Assembly: GCA_016794465.1 (NCBI GenBank)
Contig: JAEUKA010000077.1
Location: forward strand, 26,153-90,152
Length of the DNA stretch: 64,000 nucleotides
Reading direction: 5' to 3'
Source: Myxococcales bacterium
Lineage (GTDB): Bacteria; Myxococcota_A; Polyangia; Palsa-1104; JAEUJZ01
Below are positions 56,016 to 64,000 of this stretch, in pieces. The notes below the pieces were generated by a model. The model was not told the origin of the DNA, did not search any database, and worked only from the letters and a program-made list of their open reading frames with translations. Position numbers and translations under genes: made by a program. Within the stretch, counting starts at the first letter, position 1. The number at the start of each line of letters is the position of its first letter.

Positions 56016-57623
56016 CTAGCGAGGACTCGGGCCGCTGTCCTTGTGAAGGATCGTATCGGTCTGATAGAGCGGATCGTTGTGGGGATGATCGGTGTTGAAG
56101 TGCAGTCCACGGCTCTCTTTGCGACGAGCGGAGGACTCGATAATAAGATGCGCCGCCAGTGCCACATTACGCAGCTCCAGCAGATCCGGCGTCACCTTGA
56201 AGTTCCAGTAGTAGTCGCGGATCTCTTCCCGAATTAGCTCGATGCGGCGACGGGCCCTTTCCAAGCGGCGGTCGGTGCGGACGATTCCTACGTAGTTCCA
56301 CATGACGCGGCGGACCTCGTCCCAGTTTTGGGTGACCACCACTGCTTCATCGGGATCTTGCGCGTTGCCGCTCTGCCAGGGAATCACTTGGCGTGGGAAC
56401 AGAGCCTCGGCAGTCTGGACCGCTTCCGCTGCCCGTCGTCCAAACACCACTCCTTCCAAAAGAGAGTTCGAGGCCAGCCGACACGCGCCATGCAGCCCCG
56501 TCATCGCCGTCTCACCAATCGCAAACAGACCGCGCACCGTGGTGCGGCCATAGGAATCGGTCAGGACTCCGCCGCAGGAATAGTGCGCCGCCGGAACCAC
56601 CGGAATCGGTCGCGTCCGCAGGTCGATTCCGAGCTGCATACAGCGCGCATGAATCGCCGGGAAGCGCTCCACCAAAAAGTCCGCAGGCAGATGCGTCATA
56701 TCGAGCGTGACGTAGTCGGCTCCGGATCGCTTCAGCTCGGCATCGATCGCCCGCGCCACCACATCACGGGGGGCGAGCGACTTCATCGGATGGTAGCGCT
56801 CCATGAAGGACTCGCCGCTCTGCAGCCGCAGGATGCCGCCTTCCCCGCGCAGCGCTTCGGACACCAGGAACGACTTGGCATCGGGGTGATACAGACAGGT
56901 CGGATGAAACTGGATGAACTCCATGTTCGACACCTGCGCACCCGCGCGATACGCCATCGCCACCCCGTCCGCCGTCGCCACATCGGGGTTCGAGGTATAC
57001 AGATAGACCTTGCCGGCTCCTCCGGTTGACAGCACCGTTGCTCTGGCCAGCACCGCGTGAACTTCCTGACTGTGGCGCGACAGGACATAGGCCCCAAAGC
57101 AGGAGTCCGGACCGCCGTACTTGGCAAGCGTCAGCAGATCCACCGCCATGTGATCCGCCAAGATGCGAATGCGCGGATGGCTGCGGATGGCGAGGAGCAG
57201 AGCGCGCTCAATCTCGCGACCGGTGGTGTCCTTGGCATGGGCCACGCGCCGTGCAGAGTGTCCCCCTTCCCGCGCCAGATCCAGCTCTCCCGAGCTTGCA
57301 CGATCGAAGAGTACGCCCCAGCGATCACCCAGCTCGCGCACCGCGTCCGGACCCTCGCTGACCACCAGCTCGACGATGTCTCTGTGACACAGTCCGTCCC
57401 CGACTGTCAGCGTGTCTGTTACATGGGCCGAAAGGGAGTCCAGCGGATCGAGTACCGCCGCAATTCCTCCTTGCGCCCAGGCCGTATTGCCATCCTCAGG
57501 ACTGCGCTTGGTGATGATCAGGACCTCTCCGTGCTCGGCGGCCCGCAGCGCAAAGCTGAGCCCGGCAATGCCCGAACCAATGACCAGAAAGTCCGTCTGC
57601 ATAAGCTGCGACATGTCCGGCAT
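56016..57623 (-). CDS. nadB: L-aspartate oxidase (NAD biosynthesis)
   Basis: NadB oxidises aspartate to iminoaspartate with FAD in NAD synthesis. The roughly 535 residues show the FAD fold DFLVIGSGIAGLSFALRAA at the start, NTAWAQGGIAAVL near residue 45, RRVAHAKDTTGREI near 120 with catalytic residues, and FIQFHPTCLYHP near 230. A C-terminal helical domain ends with a His-rich stretch. ATG 57623 is used; ATGs 9 and 21 nt later are equally possible. nadA and nadC are not in the window. A promoter for the next gene lies on the other strand upstream. Confidence 0.94.
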   Translation of the reverse strand: MPDMSQLMQTDFLVIGSGIAGLSFALRAAEHGEVLIITKRSPEDGNTAWAQGGIAAVLDPLDSLSAHVTDTLTVGDGLCHRDIVELVVSEGPDAVRELGDRWGVLFDRASSGELDLAREGGHSARRVAHAKDTTGREIERALLLAIRSHPRIRILADHMAVDLLTLAKYGGPDSCFGAYVLSRHSQEVHAVLARATVLSTGGAGKVYLYTSNPDVATADGVAMAYRAGAQVSNMEFIQFHPTCLYHPDAKSFLVSEALRGEGGILRLQSGESFMERYHPMKSLAPRDVVARAIDAELKRSGADYVTLDMTHLPADFLVERFPAIHARCMQLGIDLRTRPIPVVPAAHYSCGGVLTDSYGRTTVRGLFAIGETAMTGLHGACRLASNSLLEGVVFGRRAAEAVQTAEALFPRQVIPWQSGNAQDPDEAVVVTQNWDEVRRVMWNYVGIVRTDRRLERARRRIELIREEIRDYYWNFKVTPDLLELRNVALAAHLIIESSARRKESRGLHFNTDHPHNDPLYQTDTILHKDSGPSPR

Positions 57624-57671
57624 CTTCGCAAATTGCTGTCCCGCGCAGAGAGTAAAAACGGCGCGCCGTGG

Positions 57672-57699
57672 CTGAACCCGTGGCTCTGCCGTGTATACT
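57672..57699 (+). promoter_or_regulatory. candidate promoter for the 57721 gene
   Basis: CTGAAC (57672-57677) and TATACT (57694-57699, five of six matches to TATAAT) are separated by 16 nt. A start near 57706 would fall after the GTG at 57691, which argues for the GTG at 57721 as the true start codon. Confidence 0.45.
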
Positions 57700-57720
57700 G
57701 ACTCTCGCAAGGACTGTGCC

Positions 57721-58050
57721 GTGTCTCTGCTTGCCCCTCCTATAGAAGAGTTTTGGACCGGACCCGTGCGAGTGGTGGTGCGCTATGGCTGCGTACGCCG
57801 CGATCAGTATGAGCTGCTGACCACAGAGCCCTTCCCAGCGAGTCTGCGGCAGCACTTAGAACCGCTCGGCGTGATCCGGGGGTCAGCGGTTCTGTATACC
57901 GTCGATGTGGCGAATACTCATCAGCTAACGGTGGCGCCAGCACGCGGACGGATGGTGATCATGCCCCGGCTCAGCGTCGAGCGAACGCAGCAGAGACAGA
58001 GTGCCCTGGCGATTGCAGAGCGACTCTCTGTACTGATGAAGGAGTCCTGA
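57721..58050 (+). CDS. small protein of unknown function
   Basis: The GTG at 57721 has an AAGGA site 7 nt upstream and gives 109 residues. It is a mixed alpha/beta protein: two N-terminal strands (GPVRVVVRYGCVRRDQYELL), a central SAVLYTVDVANTHQLTV pair and a C-terminal helix. There is no signal peptide or membrane helix. I recognise no family. It converges on the V4R gene pair and is divergent from nadB, sharing the 98-nt region between them. Confidence 0.6.
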   Translation: MSLLAPPIEEFWTGPVRVVVRYGCVRRDQYELLTTEPFPASLRQHLEPLGVIRGSAVLYTVDVANTHQLTVAPARGRMVIMPRLSVERTQQRQSALAIAERLSVLMKES

Positions 58051-58070
58051 TTGGGAGTCCTGAGCGTTCG

Positions 58071-58721
58071 TTAGGACAGCCGCTGCGCGACAAACAGACA
58101 GAGTGGATCGCCCATGGCGCGGCAGAGTACTTCGGTGGAGGTGAAGCTCTCTGTCCCGCGAAAGAGCTTCTTATAATAGGCTTCGTTTAGCTCGGGTCCC
58201 TGGGTGATGTCGCCCACGTACAGCAGGTTCATCAGTCCCGCGACGCCACCGTTGGCCAAAAAGCAGCGCGGCCGATCACTCTGCGGATAGTCGCGCAGCC
58301 AGCCCTCTGCTTCATAGGAATCGCTGACACTGACCACCAGGCGCCGATTGGCGACCAGATCGCGGACCGTCCAGTGCCCCCAGCCAAACGCATTGACGAC
58401 CGCCGCCATTCCGTAGACCCAGTCTTCCCGCGTCTGGAGCATCGGACGGACCACGGCATCCCACTCTGCCGACTTCATGATTCCGCCGAAGGTGTTGAAG
58501 GCGCAGCCATGGCCTGCTTCCACCAGCAGCGTGCGACCATCATCGATCAGCTCCGGAGTCTTTTCGAGCCGGCGAGCCATCGCAAACGAGATGCGATTGT
58601 AGTAGTCCGCCAGGTGCTGGGTCAGGTACAGGCCGAACGCCGGAATCAGTCCTTCGTCATTCCCAGTGATTCCCAAGCCCGCGACTGCTTCGATGATCTT
58701 GCGCTCGTCGATCGCCATCAC
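58071..58721 (-). CDS. V4R-like (4-vinyl reductase domain) protein
   Basis: The 216 residues end in the V4R signature-like EVLCRAMGDPLCLFVA (two Cys around a Gly-Asp-Pro), preceded by GGIMKSAEWDAVVRPML and a GWGHWTVRDL stretch. V4R domains occur in XylR-type sensors, TRAPP-like and bacteriochlorophyll proteins and bind small hydrophobic molecules. There is no membrane helix. Its start overlaps the stop of the upstream V4R-like gene by 4 nt, so the two products probably form a pair. Confidence 0.7.
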   Translation of the reverse strand: MMAIDERKIIEAVAGLGITGNDEGLIPAFGLYLTQHLADYYNRISFAMARRLEKTPELIDDGRTLLVEAGHGCAFNTFGGIMKSAEWDAVVRPMLQTREDWVYGMAAVVNAFGWGHWTVRDLVANRRLVVSVSDSYEAEGWLRDYPQSDRPRCFLANGGVAGLMNLLYVGDITQGPELNEAYYKKLFRGTESFTSTEVLCRAMGDPLCLFVAQRLS

Positions 58722-59236
58722 AGCACCTCAACTTCCAGCTCGCAGCACGCGGCATCCAGTGCAGAGCAGCTGAGTTCCCGGCCAAGGAGTCTCTCTGGAG
58801 CTACATTTGCAGCGACGGAAAGAGCGCCCATCCAGAAGCCGAGCGGGAAGTAACAGACAGGATGCTTGGCGACTCCCCACTTGGCCTTCCATCCCACTGC
58901 GTAGTGCGATGTGGTCAGCGTGATGCGGCCTCCTTGCGGTGTGATGTGGGTCAGGTTGGCTTGTCCAAATCCGAGCGCGCCAAACAGACGATTGCACTGC
59001 GCAAGCTGCTGGGAAACACTCGCAGCCGCAGCCACCGGAGTCCGGCTTCGGAGCATCGCCCGCGTGGCTTCCATCGCCGCTGCCACCTGAACGCGCTCTG
59101 CGTCCTGTGTGCCCAAGCCATCTTCGATCGTGCGCTGCAGAAACAGGTTGTAGTGGTGACAGTGGAACACCACCCGCCTATCTCCCATTGTGATGAGGTT
59201 GCGATCTGCATCAAACAGAAGCTTGTCCTCGCTCAC
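58718..59236 (-). CDS. second V4R-like protein with an HCHHYN motif
   Basis: The 172 residues begin at GTG 59236, overlapping the preceding small gene by 4 nt. An early motif, VFHCHHYNLFLQRTIEDG, at residues 22-39 offers three His and one Cys that could bind metal or haem. The C-terminal end SCSALDAACCELEV resembles the V4R Cys pair, and SHYAVGWKAKWG near 109 fits that fold. Together with the 58071 gene it looks like a two-protein sensor of unknown ligand. Confidence 0.65.
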   Translation of the reverse strand: MSEDKLLFDADRNLITMGDRRVVFHCHHYNLFLQRTIEDGLGTQDAERVQVAAAMEATRAMLRSRTPVAAAASVSQQLAQCNRLFGALGFGQANLTHITPQGGRITLTTSHYAVGWKAKWGVAKHPVCYFPLGFWMGALSVAANVAPERLLGRELSCSALDAACCELEVEVL

Positions 59237-59433
59237 GGCTCGTCTCCTTCGCTGATGATCTCGCGGGCTGCCTCTTCGGCAATGGCGATCAGGACCGGAT
59301 CGTCTTCCAGCACCGCCGCCAGCCGAGACAGTGCTTTGCCAACCTTCAGGTTGAGCCGTGCCAGATCGACGCTGGGAAGTCCATCTGTGCGGCTTCGGAC
59401 TTGTTCCACAATTGCGGCAAGCCGTTGACCCAT
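59233..59433 (-). CDS. small helical protein, first gene of the V4R operon
   Basis: The ATG at 59433 follows a GAGGA site 6 nt upstream and gives 66 residues, all predicted helical (QRLAAIVEQVRSR, LNLKVGKALSRLAAVL). Longer upstream extensions of the frame are Cys/Arg/Pro-rich and are not real. It overlaps the next gene by 4 nt, so the three genes are one operon. It may be an adaptor or dimerising partner for the V4R proteins. No family is recognised. Confidence 0.6.
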   Translation of the reverse strand: MGQRLAAIVEQVRSRTDGLPSVDLARLNLKVGKALSRLAAVLEDDPVLIAIAEEAAREIISEGDEP

Positions 59434-59457
59434 TGCGTTCCTCGCCCCCCTAAAACG

Positions 59458-59487
59458 ATCATCTCGTACCGGAACCGCAATTGTCAA
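59458..59487 (-). promoter_or_regulatory. sigma70-type promoter for the V4R operon
   Basis: On the minus strand a perfect -35 TTGACA (59487-59482) and GATGAT (59463-59458, four of six matches) are 18 nt apart. Transcription would start near 59451, leaving a short leader with the GAGGA ribosome site before the ATG at 59433. Confidence 0.55.
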
Positions 59488-59564
59488 CGAGTCGGACGCA
59501 CCGCAGTGATACACTGGCCATCGTGAGCAGTGCGCTGGGAGTCCTGGGGAAGGAGTACACCTAG

Positions 59565-60773
59565 ATGTCATTCCTTCGTCAGCTCCGCGATCGAATCGGA
59601 CACAATGGCTTGTTACCGGCATCGTCGTCGGTGCTGAGCATTCTGCTGGTGCTGCTCGGACTGGGACTCTGTGTTGGCGTGTCGCAAGTGCAGCACAGCT
59701 ATGACATGTATGTCTCTGCCCGGACCGATGTAAGTCGGCACGCGCTGCAGCTGCGGGTCGCTCTGCTCCTGGTAGGAATGGGAATCGGAGTCCTTCCCAT
59801 TGTGCTGCTGCTGCGGAGTCTGTCTGCTCGCCTCCGCTCCCTTTCCGCGCTGTCGCCACAGCTTTCGCAGCTCCACTCTGAAGCCCAAGACTTGCAAGTG
59901 CAGGTGTCGGAAGGGAAGCAGCGCGGTGGACAAGTGCTCTCGCTGACCGAGCAACACTTTGACTCCCTTCAGAAAGCCGTGCATGCGGTGCGCGCCCAAG
60001 CAGATCTGGCCGCCAGCAACATCGAAGAGATCAGCGTCTCGATCGCGCAGCTGGTGGATAGTGCAGAGGAAGCGCAGCGGCTGACGCATGCCTCCCTGAG
60101 CGAAGCCGGTCGCGGTCAGCAGGTGGTTGCAGAGGCCGGTCGAGAGATTCAGTCCGTCGCTGATAGCTTCAATCAGACCGTCGAGACAATCCGTTCCCTG
60201 CATCAGCGCGGCAGTGAGATCGGGGGTCTGGTCAGTCTGATCAAAGACATCGCGGATCAGACCAAGGTGCTGTCTCTGAACGCCGGAATTGAAGCGGCGC
60301 GGGCGGGCAAAGAAGGTCGCGGCTTTGCGGTGGTGGCAGAAGAAGTCCGGCGGCTGGCGGAACGGACTGCTCAGTCGACGCGACAGGTGGCCAAGATTGT
60401 CGATGGAATCCAGCGCGAGACGATGAGTGCGGTGTCCTCGATGCAGCGCGCGCAGAAGCAGGTAGAGGTCGGTCGGGACTTGTCGCATGAAGCCGAGCAG
60501 GCTCTCTCGCGCATTCACAGCGGCGCCAGTCAGAGCATGGCGACCGTAGAACAGATCGCCAGTGCCACGCGCGAGCTCAAGGGAGCGAGTCTGCAGATCG
60601 CCGGTTATCTGGGCTCGCTGGCGGTCGGAATGCGCAAAGCTTCCAAGACCGTGCAGCGTGCCACCAAAGAGATCCTGGCCGAGCTGTCGCTGCTACGTGA
60701 TGGCAAGGCGCCTACGCGGACTACTGTAGACCCAGCCACAGAGAGCATCGAGATCGCGTCCGGCAAGAGCTGA
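59565..60773 (+). CDS. methyl-accepting chemotaxis protein without a sensor domain
   Basis: The 402 residues have two membrane helices (about 22-42 and 63-83) with only some 20 residues between them, so there is no periplasmic ligand domain. The rest is a cytoplasmic coiled coil with the MCP hairpin tip DQTKVLSLNAGIEAARAGKE near residue 230 and the following GRGFAVVAEEVRRLAERTA. HAMP is degenerate or missing. A signal would have to come from a partner protein or from the membrane; the divergent V4R genes, 130 nt away, are candidates by position. An AAGGAG site lies 9 nt before the ATG. Confidence 0.9.
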   Translation: MSFLRQLRDRIGHNGLLPASSSVLSILLVLLGLGLCVGVSQVQHSYDMYVSARTDVSRHALQLRVALLLVGMGIGVLPIVLLLRSLSARLRSLSALSPQLSQLHSEAQDLQVQVSEGKQRGGQVLSLTEQHFDSLQKAVHAVRAQADLAASNIEEISVSIAQLVDSAEEAQRLTHASLSEAGRGQQVVAEAGREIQSVADSFNQTVETIRSLHQRGSEIGGLVSLIKDIADQTKVLSLNAGIEAARAGKEGRGFAVVAEEVRRLAERTAQSTRQVAKIVDGIQRETMSAVSSMQRAQKQVEVGRDLSHEAEQALSRIHSGASQSMATVEQIASATRELKGASLQIAGYLGSLAVGMRKASKTVQRATKEILAELSLLRDGKAPTRTTVDPATESIEIASGKS

Positions 60774-60793
60774 GCATTCCCATTCCCAATTCC

Positions 60794-62113
60794 CTACAGC
60801 ACTCCGAAATACACCGCGATGCCAAGATAGGCCGAGGGCTTGAGGTAGGAATAGTCGACATAGCTACTCTGATTGGAGACGAGTGATCCGCCGACAAAGC
60901 TCTCGAAGTGACCGCCAAAGCGGATCGCCAGCGAGGTATCCACCGACAGGAAGTGATCCTTGCGCGCCTGGCCCAGCTCGGTCGGAAGCTCTGGCCCTGG
61001 AACGTAGTCGAACACCCGGCGAAGGTACTGCGCAGCCAGCGACCACTCGACGCGATGATGGAGCTTGATTCGGGCTCGCAGCGATGGTCCGTGCGCCCAC
61101 GCGCGATAGTCCTCCGAGACGGTTAGGGGGGCCAGCGGAGCCTCCAGCTGTTCCCGCACGAGCTGATAGGAAACGCTAAGCAGGAGTGGTTCAGGAGTCA
61201 CTCCCCAGCTGAGATCCACTTGCCCGACATGGGTCTGTCCAGACAGCGATTGATAGTCCGTACTGGCGTACTTGCGATAGCGAAAACCATAGCTGGCGGC
61301 GACTCCCAGCTGCGACCACAGCGACAGTCGGTCATACAGACGACCATCAAAGTCCATAAACAGCTTGCTGCCACCCAGGAGCGCGAAGTCAAACGCGGTG
61401 TGGACTCGCACGCGGTTGCGCGCCCCTGCATAGCTGTAGCCCAGCCAGGTCGAGTTCAGCAGCAGACTGTAGTCACGAAGCTGAATCTGCTGCCGATAGG
61501 ACACCACATTCCCTGCGCTCAGTCCGAACCGAAACGGGCGGACTCCCAGCGAGGCCAGAAACAGAATGTCGGCATCGGCGGCATCGGTGGGCGCATTGCG
61601 CCAGGTCGCAGTGTCGGTCAGCCGGACATTGCCATCGAGCTCTGGTGCGACCAAAAGTGAGAACAGGAGCCGGTGCGGACGGCGCTGCAAGAGCAGTCTT
61701 TGGGCAGAGCTTCCGAACGCTTGCGAGGAAGTGGTCTTGCCGAGCTGGTCCTGGGCTTTGTCCGTCGCACCCAGCTCATCGTACAGGAGTCCCAAAAACA
61801 GCTGCGCCGCTTCCTTGGTTTCTTTGTCTGGACTCTGTTCGGACTCGCGCAGCAGCGTCTCGGCACGACTTAGCTCACCCGTTCGGTACAGACAGATTCC
61901 GAGCAGCAGAGTCACCTCGTTGCGAAGCTCGGAGTCTCCTTGCGCGATCCGCAATAGAGGAATCGCCTGCGCATAATTTTTCGCTTGAAACAGCGCGACT
62001 GCTTGCTGGAGAGCCTCTTGCGGCTGCGTGATCCACTTGGCACGACCGGCCTGCGCGTGAGGTGCGCACATAAGGACCGCCAACAGCAGGCAGGCTTTGA
62101 GACGGCGGCGCAT
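60794..62113 (-). CDS. TPR protein with C-terminal outer-membrane beta-barrel-like region
   Basis: The ATG at 62113 gives 439 residues with a signal peptide (cleavage after APHAQA). Residues 30-135 hold TPR-type helices (AVALFQAKNYAQAIPLLR, LLLGICLYRTGELSRAETLL). From about residue 150 the sequence alternates in hydrophobic strands rich in Tyr, Arg and Ser (DYSLLLNSTWLGYSYAG, SWGVTPEPLLLSVSYQLV) and ends in IAVYFGVL, with a terminal hydrophobic residue as in outer-membrane barrels. It is likely an outer-membrane protein with a periplasmic TPR domain. A homologous arrangement is known in surface-assembly proteins, but no family is assigned. Confidence 0.7.
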   Translation of the reverse strand: MRRRLKACLLLAVLMCAPHAQAGRAKWITQPQEALQQAVALFQAKNYAQAIPLLRIAQGDSELRNEVTLLLGICLYRTGELSRAETLLRESEQSPDKETKEAAQLFLGLLYDELGATDKAQDQLGKTTSSQAFGSSAQRLLLQRRPHRLLFSLLVAPELDGNVRLTDTATWRNAPTDAADADILFLASLGVRPFRFGLSAGNVVSYRQQIQLRDYSLLLNSTWLGYSYAGARNRVRVHTAFDFALLGGSKLFMDFDGRLYDRLSLWSQLGVAASYGFRYRKYASTDYQSLSGQTHVGQVDLSWGVTPEPLLLSVSYQLVREQLEAPLAPLTVSEDYRAWAHGPSLRARIKLHHRVEWSLAAQYLRRVFDYVPGPELPTELGQARKDHFLSVDTSLAIRFGGHFESFVGGSLVSNQSSYVDYSYLKPSAYLGIAVYFGVL

Positions 62114-62182
62114 CCCCCCAATCGTACCACTTGCGGCTGAGAGCGCGGCAATGAACCACTCCGTACACTCTGCTCGGTAGCG

Positions 62183-62198
62183 TGTACCAACTGGTACA
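62183..62198. promoter_or_regulatory. perfect palindrome, operator candidate
   Basis: TGTACCA and TGGTACA form 7-bp arms around AC. It lies in the 260-nt divergent region (62114-62373) between the TPR/barrel gene and the exported-protein pair, where no coding sequence is seen. Palindromes of this size and symmetry are usual for TetR- or GntR-type repressors. No matching regulator is in the window. Confidence 0.4.
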
Positions 62199-62373
62199 GT
62201 ACCTAGCTGTCGGGCCTCTGTTCGTCCGTCGAAGACTGCTGCACTCGATTCCGGCATACCGCTTGCTGTATCAACCAGCGGGTCAAGGTCGCAGCGGCTG
62301 TCGTCGCAAATCGTCGCAAGCCCAAGGCCCGAGGAATCGATTACAGTAAGCAGTTGAGATGATGAGGACTTCC

Positions 62374-62952
62374 ATGCGCACGCCGACTCTGCTTTCGCTC
62401 TTGGCGCTGGTGTGGGCCTTGCTTGTTCCCCGGTTTGGGTATGCAGACGGTGGATCTTCGCCGCTGGCTGAGCTGCGGCTGGCCGGAGAGGCGCTGGCCG
62501 ATGTCGAGCCGGAGCACCCAGCTGCTCCTCCGCGAGAGCTGCTAAAGGCCCAGCCCGTGCGCGAAGGGAGTGCAGCAGCAGCGGCAGCGGCAGTGGTCCG
62601 GGGTGAACAAGTGACGGAAGCGGCCCCTGACAAAGCGGTCGGTCGACAGCTGCGGGCCGCGCTCAAAGAGTCGATTCGCAGCGCCATCCACGACGAGATC
62701 GAGCGGGAAGTGCGGCAGCGACCGAGCATTCCGGGCACGCTCACCGCTCGCAAGGGAGTCCAGAAGTCCGGCGATTCCTCGGACAACGGGCGCAGCGAGG
62801 CCGCGCAGTCCAAGTCAGCGGCGCTCTCGTCTCAGCAGGCCAGACAGAATCAGGCCGTGGCAGAAGCGAAGAGGGAAAACAAAGGCCAGATGAACAAGCT
62901 CCTGCTGCCTCCGCCCGTGGGTATGCCGGGGAAAGGACAGGCACTGCGCTAG
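62374..62952 (+). CDS. exported Ala-rich helical protein
   Basis: ATG 62374 follows a GAGGA site 5 nt upstream (ATG 62359 is an alternative) and gives 192 residues. A signal peptide (cleavage near GYADG) precedes a soluble, charged, Ala/Gln-rich protein with one clear helix at RAALKESIRSAIHDEIEREV and a disordered C-terminal half. The product is probably periplasmic. It overlaps the next gene by one base in TAGTG, so the two are co-expressed. I recognise no family. Confidence 0.65.
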   Translation: MRTPTLLSLLALVWALLVPRFGYADGGSSPLAELRLAGEALADVEPEHPAAPPRELLKAQPVREGSAAAAAAAVVRGEQVTEAAPDKAVGRQLRAALKESIRSAIHDEIEREVRQRPSIPGTLTARKGVQKSGDSSDNGRSEAAQSKSAALSSQQARQNQAVAEAKRENKGQMNKLLLPPPVGMPGKGQALR

Positions 62953-63722
62953 TGCGGGCGTTCCGCCAAATAGGGACGTTGGCTGCGCTGCTCTGCGGGT
63001 GGCTTTCCGTCACAGTGGCCTTTGCCCAGGAGCCCGCCATACCGGATGCGGAGGCCCAGGTTCAGGCACAGCTGCTCGATGGGGTGCGCGCGTTTCGAGC
63101 CGAGCAGTTTGAGTCCGCGCTCCTCTACTTTCGCAGAGTCGAACAGCAGAGTGCGCGTCCCGATATCGGAATGTATCTGGGAATGGTGCTCCACAAGCTG
63201 GGCCGTCATGCCGAAGCACTGGCGGCGTTTCGTTCCGCTCGGCGGGCGTTGGTGCAGGAATCGGTGGCCGACTACTACGATGCGGTGAGCTGTTACCGCC
63301 TGGGTCTTTATGAACGATCGCGAGTCGGATTTGCCGCACTCCTTTCGCCCCGTGCTGATCAAGGGAGTCCGCCGCTTGGGCCACGGCTGCGCGAAGGAGC
63401 CGAGCGCTTCATCGCTGCCATTGAGCGGGTCGCGCCCCGGAGTCCCGATCCATCTCATCCCGAGCAAGCCACCATCCGGCGCCTCGAGCTGGCGATAAAA
63501 CAGGCACATGACGCGCATCTTATCAAGAGCGTCGATGATCAAGAGTGGATCGAAGAGGCAGGGCTGCTGCTGCTCGCGCTACCCGCTGCCGAGCGTCCCC
63601 CGTATTTGCTGCGGGTGCAGGCTGTCGTGACGCAGATCCAGCAGTCCCTGGTGGGTCCAGCCGCAGCGCAGCGCAGTGCCGAGCTGACCGCTCTCCTTGT
63701 ACGGGCGCGCGCCACTCGTTAA
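62952..63722 (+). CDS. exported TPR protein
   Basis: The GTG at 62952 overlaps the previous stop. The 256 residues start with a signal peptide (cleavage after VAFAQ) followed by TPR-like helices (GVRAFRAEQFESALLYFRRV, GMVLHKLGRHAEALAAFRSA) to about residue 125, then a further helical region. The protein is periplasmic by prediction. With the upstream partner and the divergent TPR/barrel gene it may form an envelope assembly module; this is inference from location and fold. Confidence 0.7.
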   Translation: MRAFRQIGTLAALLCGWLSVTVAFAQEPAIPDAEAQVQAQLLDGVRAFRAEQFESALLYFRRVEQQSARPDIGMYLGMVLHKLGRHAEALAAFRSARRALVQESVADYYDAVSCYRLGLYERSRVGFAALLSPRADQGSPPLGPRLREGAERFIAAIERVAPRSPDPSHPEQATIRRLELAIKQAHDAHLIKSVDDQEWIEEAGLLLLALPAAERPPYLLRVQAVVTQIQQSLVGPAAAQRSAELTALLVRARATR

Positions 63723-63739
63723 CGGCCCACACGCGGTGG

Positions 63740-63772
63740 GGCCAGGCCAGGTCAGGCCAGGGCCAGGTCCAG
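63740..63772. repeat. short GGCCAGG-type direct repeats
   Basis: Four or five imperfect copies of GGCCAGG, with one GGTCAGG variant, lie just after the exported TPR gene stop. The arrangement is low complexity; no further function is seen. Confidence 0.6.
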
Positions 63773-63817
63773 TGCGCCAGCCAAGAAGCGCTTGACGCGG
63801 CTGGCAAAACCTGGCTC

Positions 63818-63846
63818 TTGTAAAGGCGCTTTTTGCCCGCCTACAA
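63818..63846 (+). promoter_or_regulatory. hairpin in the rpsU leader
   Basis: TTGTA-aa-GGCG pairs with CGCC-TACAA across a ctttttgcc loop, a nine-pair stem with a two-base bulge, 15 nt before the rpsU ribosome site. It could be a leader structure for translational control of S21, or the terminator of the preceding gene. The 151-nt interval before rpsU otherwise holds only the short GGCCAGG repeats. Confidence 0.4.
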
Positions 63847-63873
63847 AATTTGGGCTGAGAGGAGGTGCCTGCG

Positions 63874-64000
63874 TTGATCGGAAAGCCACTCGAAGTTGAA
63901 GTTCGTGACAACCTCGAAAAAGCCATGAAGATCCTCAAGCAGAAGATGTCGAAGGAAGGCATCCTGCAAGAGGTCAAACGCCGCCGCTTCTATGAGAAGC
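63874..64000 (+). CDS. rpsU: 30S ribosomal protein S21, 3'-truncated by the window edge
   Basis: S21 is a small basic ribosomal protein needed for mRNA binding at initiation. The visible 42 residues match the family: an N-terminal strand GKPLEVEVRDNLEKAMKILK, then KMSKEGILQEVKRRRFYEK. The best start is the TTG at 63874, with GGAGG 8 nt upstream; a GTG at 63865 overlaps that ribosome site. The window ends within the gene, so the C-terminal arginine-rich tail is not seen. Confidence 0.9.
   Translation, partial: MIGKPLEVEVRDNLEKAMKILKQKMSKEGILQEVKRRRFYEK

Overview
The window reads as one contiguous piece of a high-G+C chromosome from a Gram-negative aerobe, most likely Myxococcota (old Deltaproteobacteria). 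The evidence is a MYXO-CTERM-like sorting tail (27855-29183), many lipoproteins of unknown function, a Ser/Thr kinase and PP2C phosphatase, an FHA-sigma54 activator, and an Alternative Complex III plus caa3 oxidase cluster. No rRNA, tRNA, insertion sequence or CRISPR array was recognised. Both edges cut genes: actC at the left and rpsU (S21) at the right.

Layout. 1-8.8 kb: actC-actD-actE-actF, a small membrane protein, SCO and ctaC-ctaD-ctaE-ctaF form a quinol-to-oxygen supercomplex operon. 8.8-13.2 kb: a large carbamoyltransferase fused to a radical SAM domain, and a beta-propeller lipoprotein. 13.3-18.5 kb: an FHA-sigma54 regulator and a XylFGH-type sugar importer. 18.8-23.5 kb: a Ser/Thr kinase followed by three exported proteins, then one more lipoprotein. 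23.5-29.2 kb: pfkA, trmFO, a PP2C phosphatase, a short radical SAM protein and a surface von Willebrand A protein. 29.3-33.6 kb: zwf-opcA-pgl and a lipoprotein. 33.6-38.3 kb: a degenerate class II glutamine amidotransferase, a cytochrome c-FTR1 iron permease with a Fur-like palindrome at its start, and a stand-alone FHIPEP (FlhA/SctV) protein.

38.4-42.4 kb holds a tight three-gene operon (ABC-type ATPase, TOPRIM-like protein, DUF262 protein). It is the best candidate here for an undescribed, probably anti-phage, system. It is followed by a YbjN-like gene, a 43-bp-period tandem repeat with covarying palindromes, and the AmmeMemoRadiSam trio. 46.0-54.5 kb encodes part of Complex I (nuoE, F, J, K, L, M, N), whose NuoL carries an unusual soluble C-terminal extension. 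54.5-64 kb holds a DUF1513 propeller, nadB, two V4R-like proteins with a small helical partner, a chemoreceptor lacking a sensor domain, a TPR/barrel protein, two exported proteins and the start of rpsU.

Together the core genes describe respiration (NADH to quinone by Complex I, quinol to cytochrome c by Alternative Complex III, cytochrome c to O2 by caa3) fed by sugar uptake, glycolysis and the oxidative pentose phosphate branch. Start codons were chosen from ribosome binding sites, overlaps and family N-termini; uncertain ones are flagged. Family assignments rest on motifs read by eye, with no database search.
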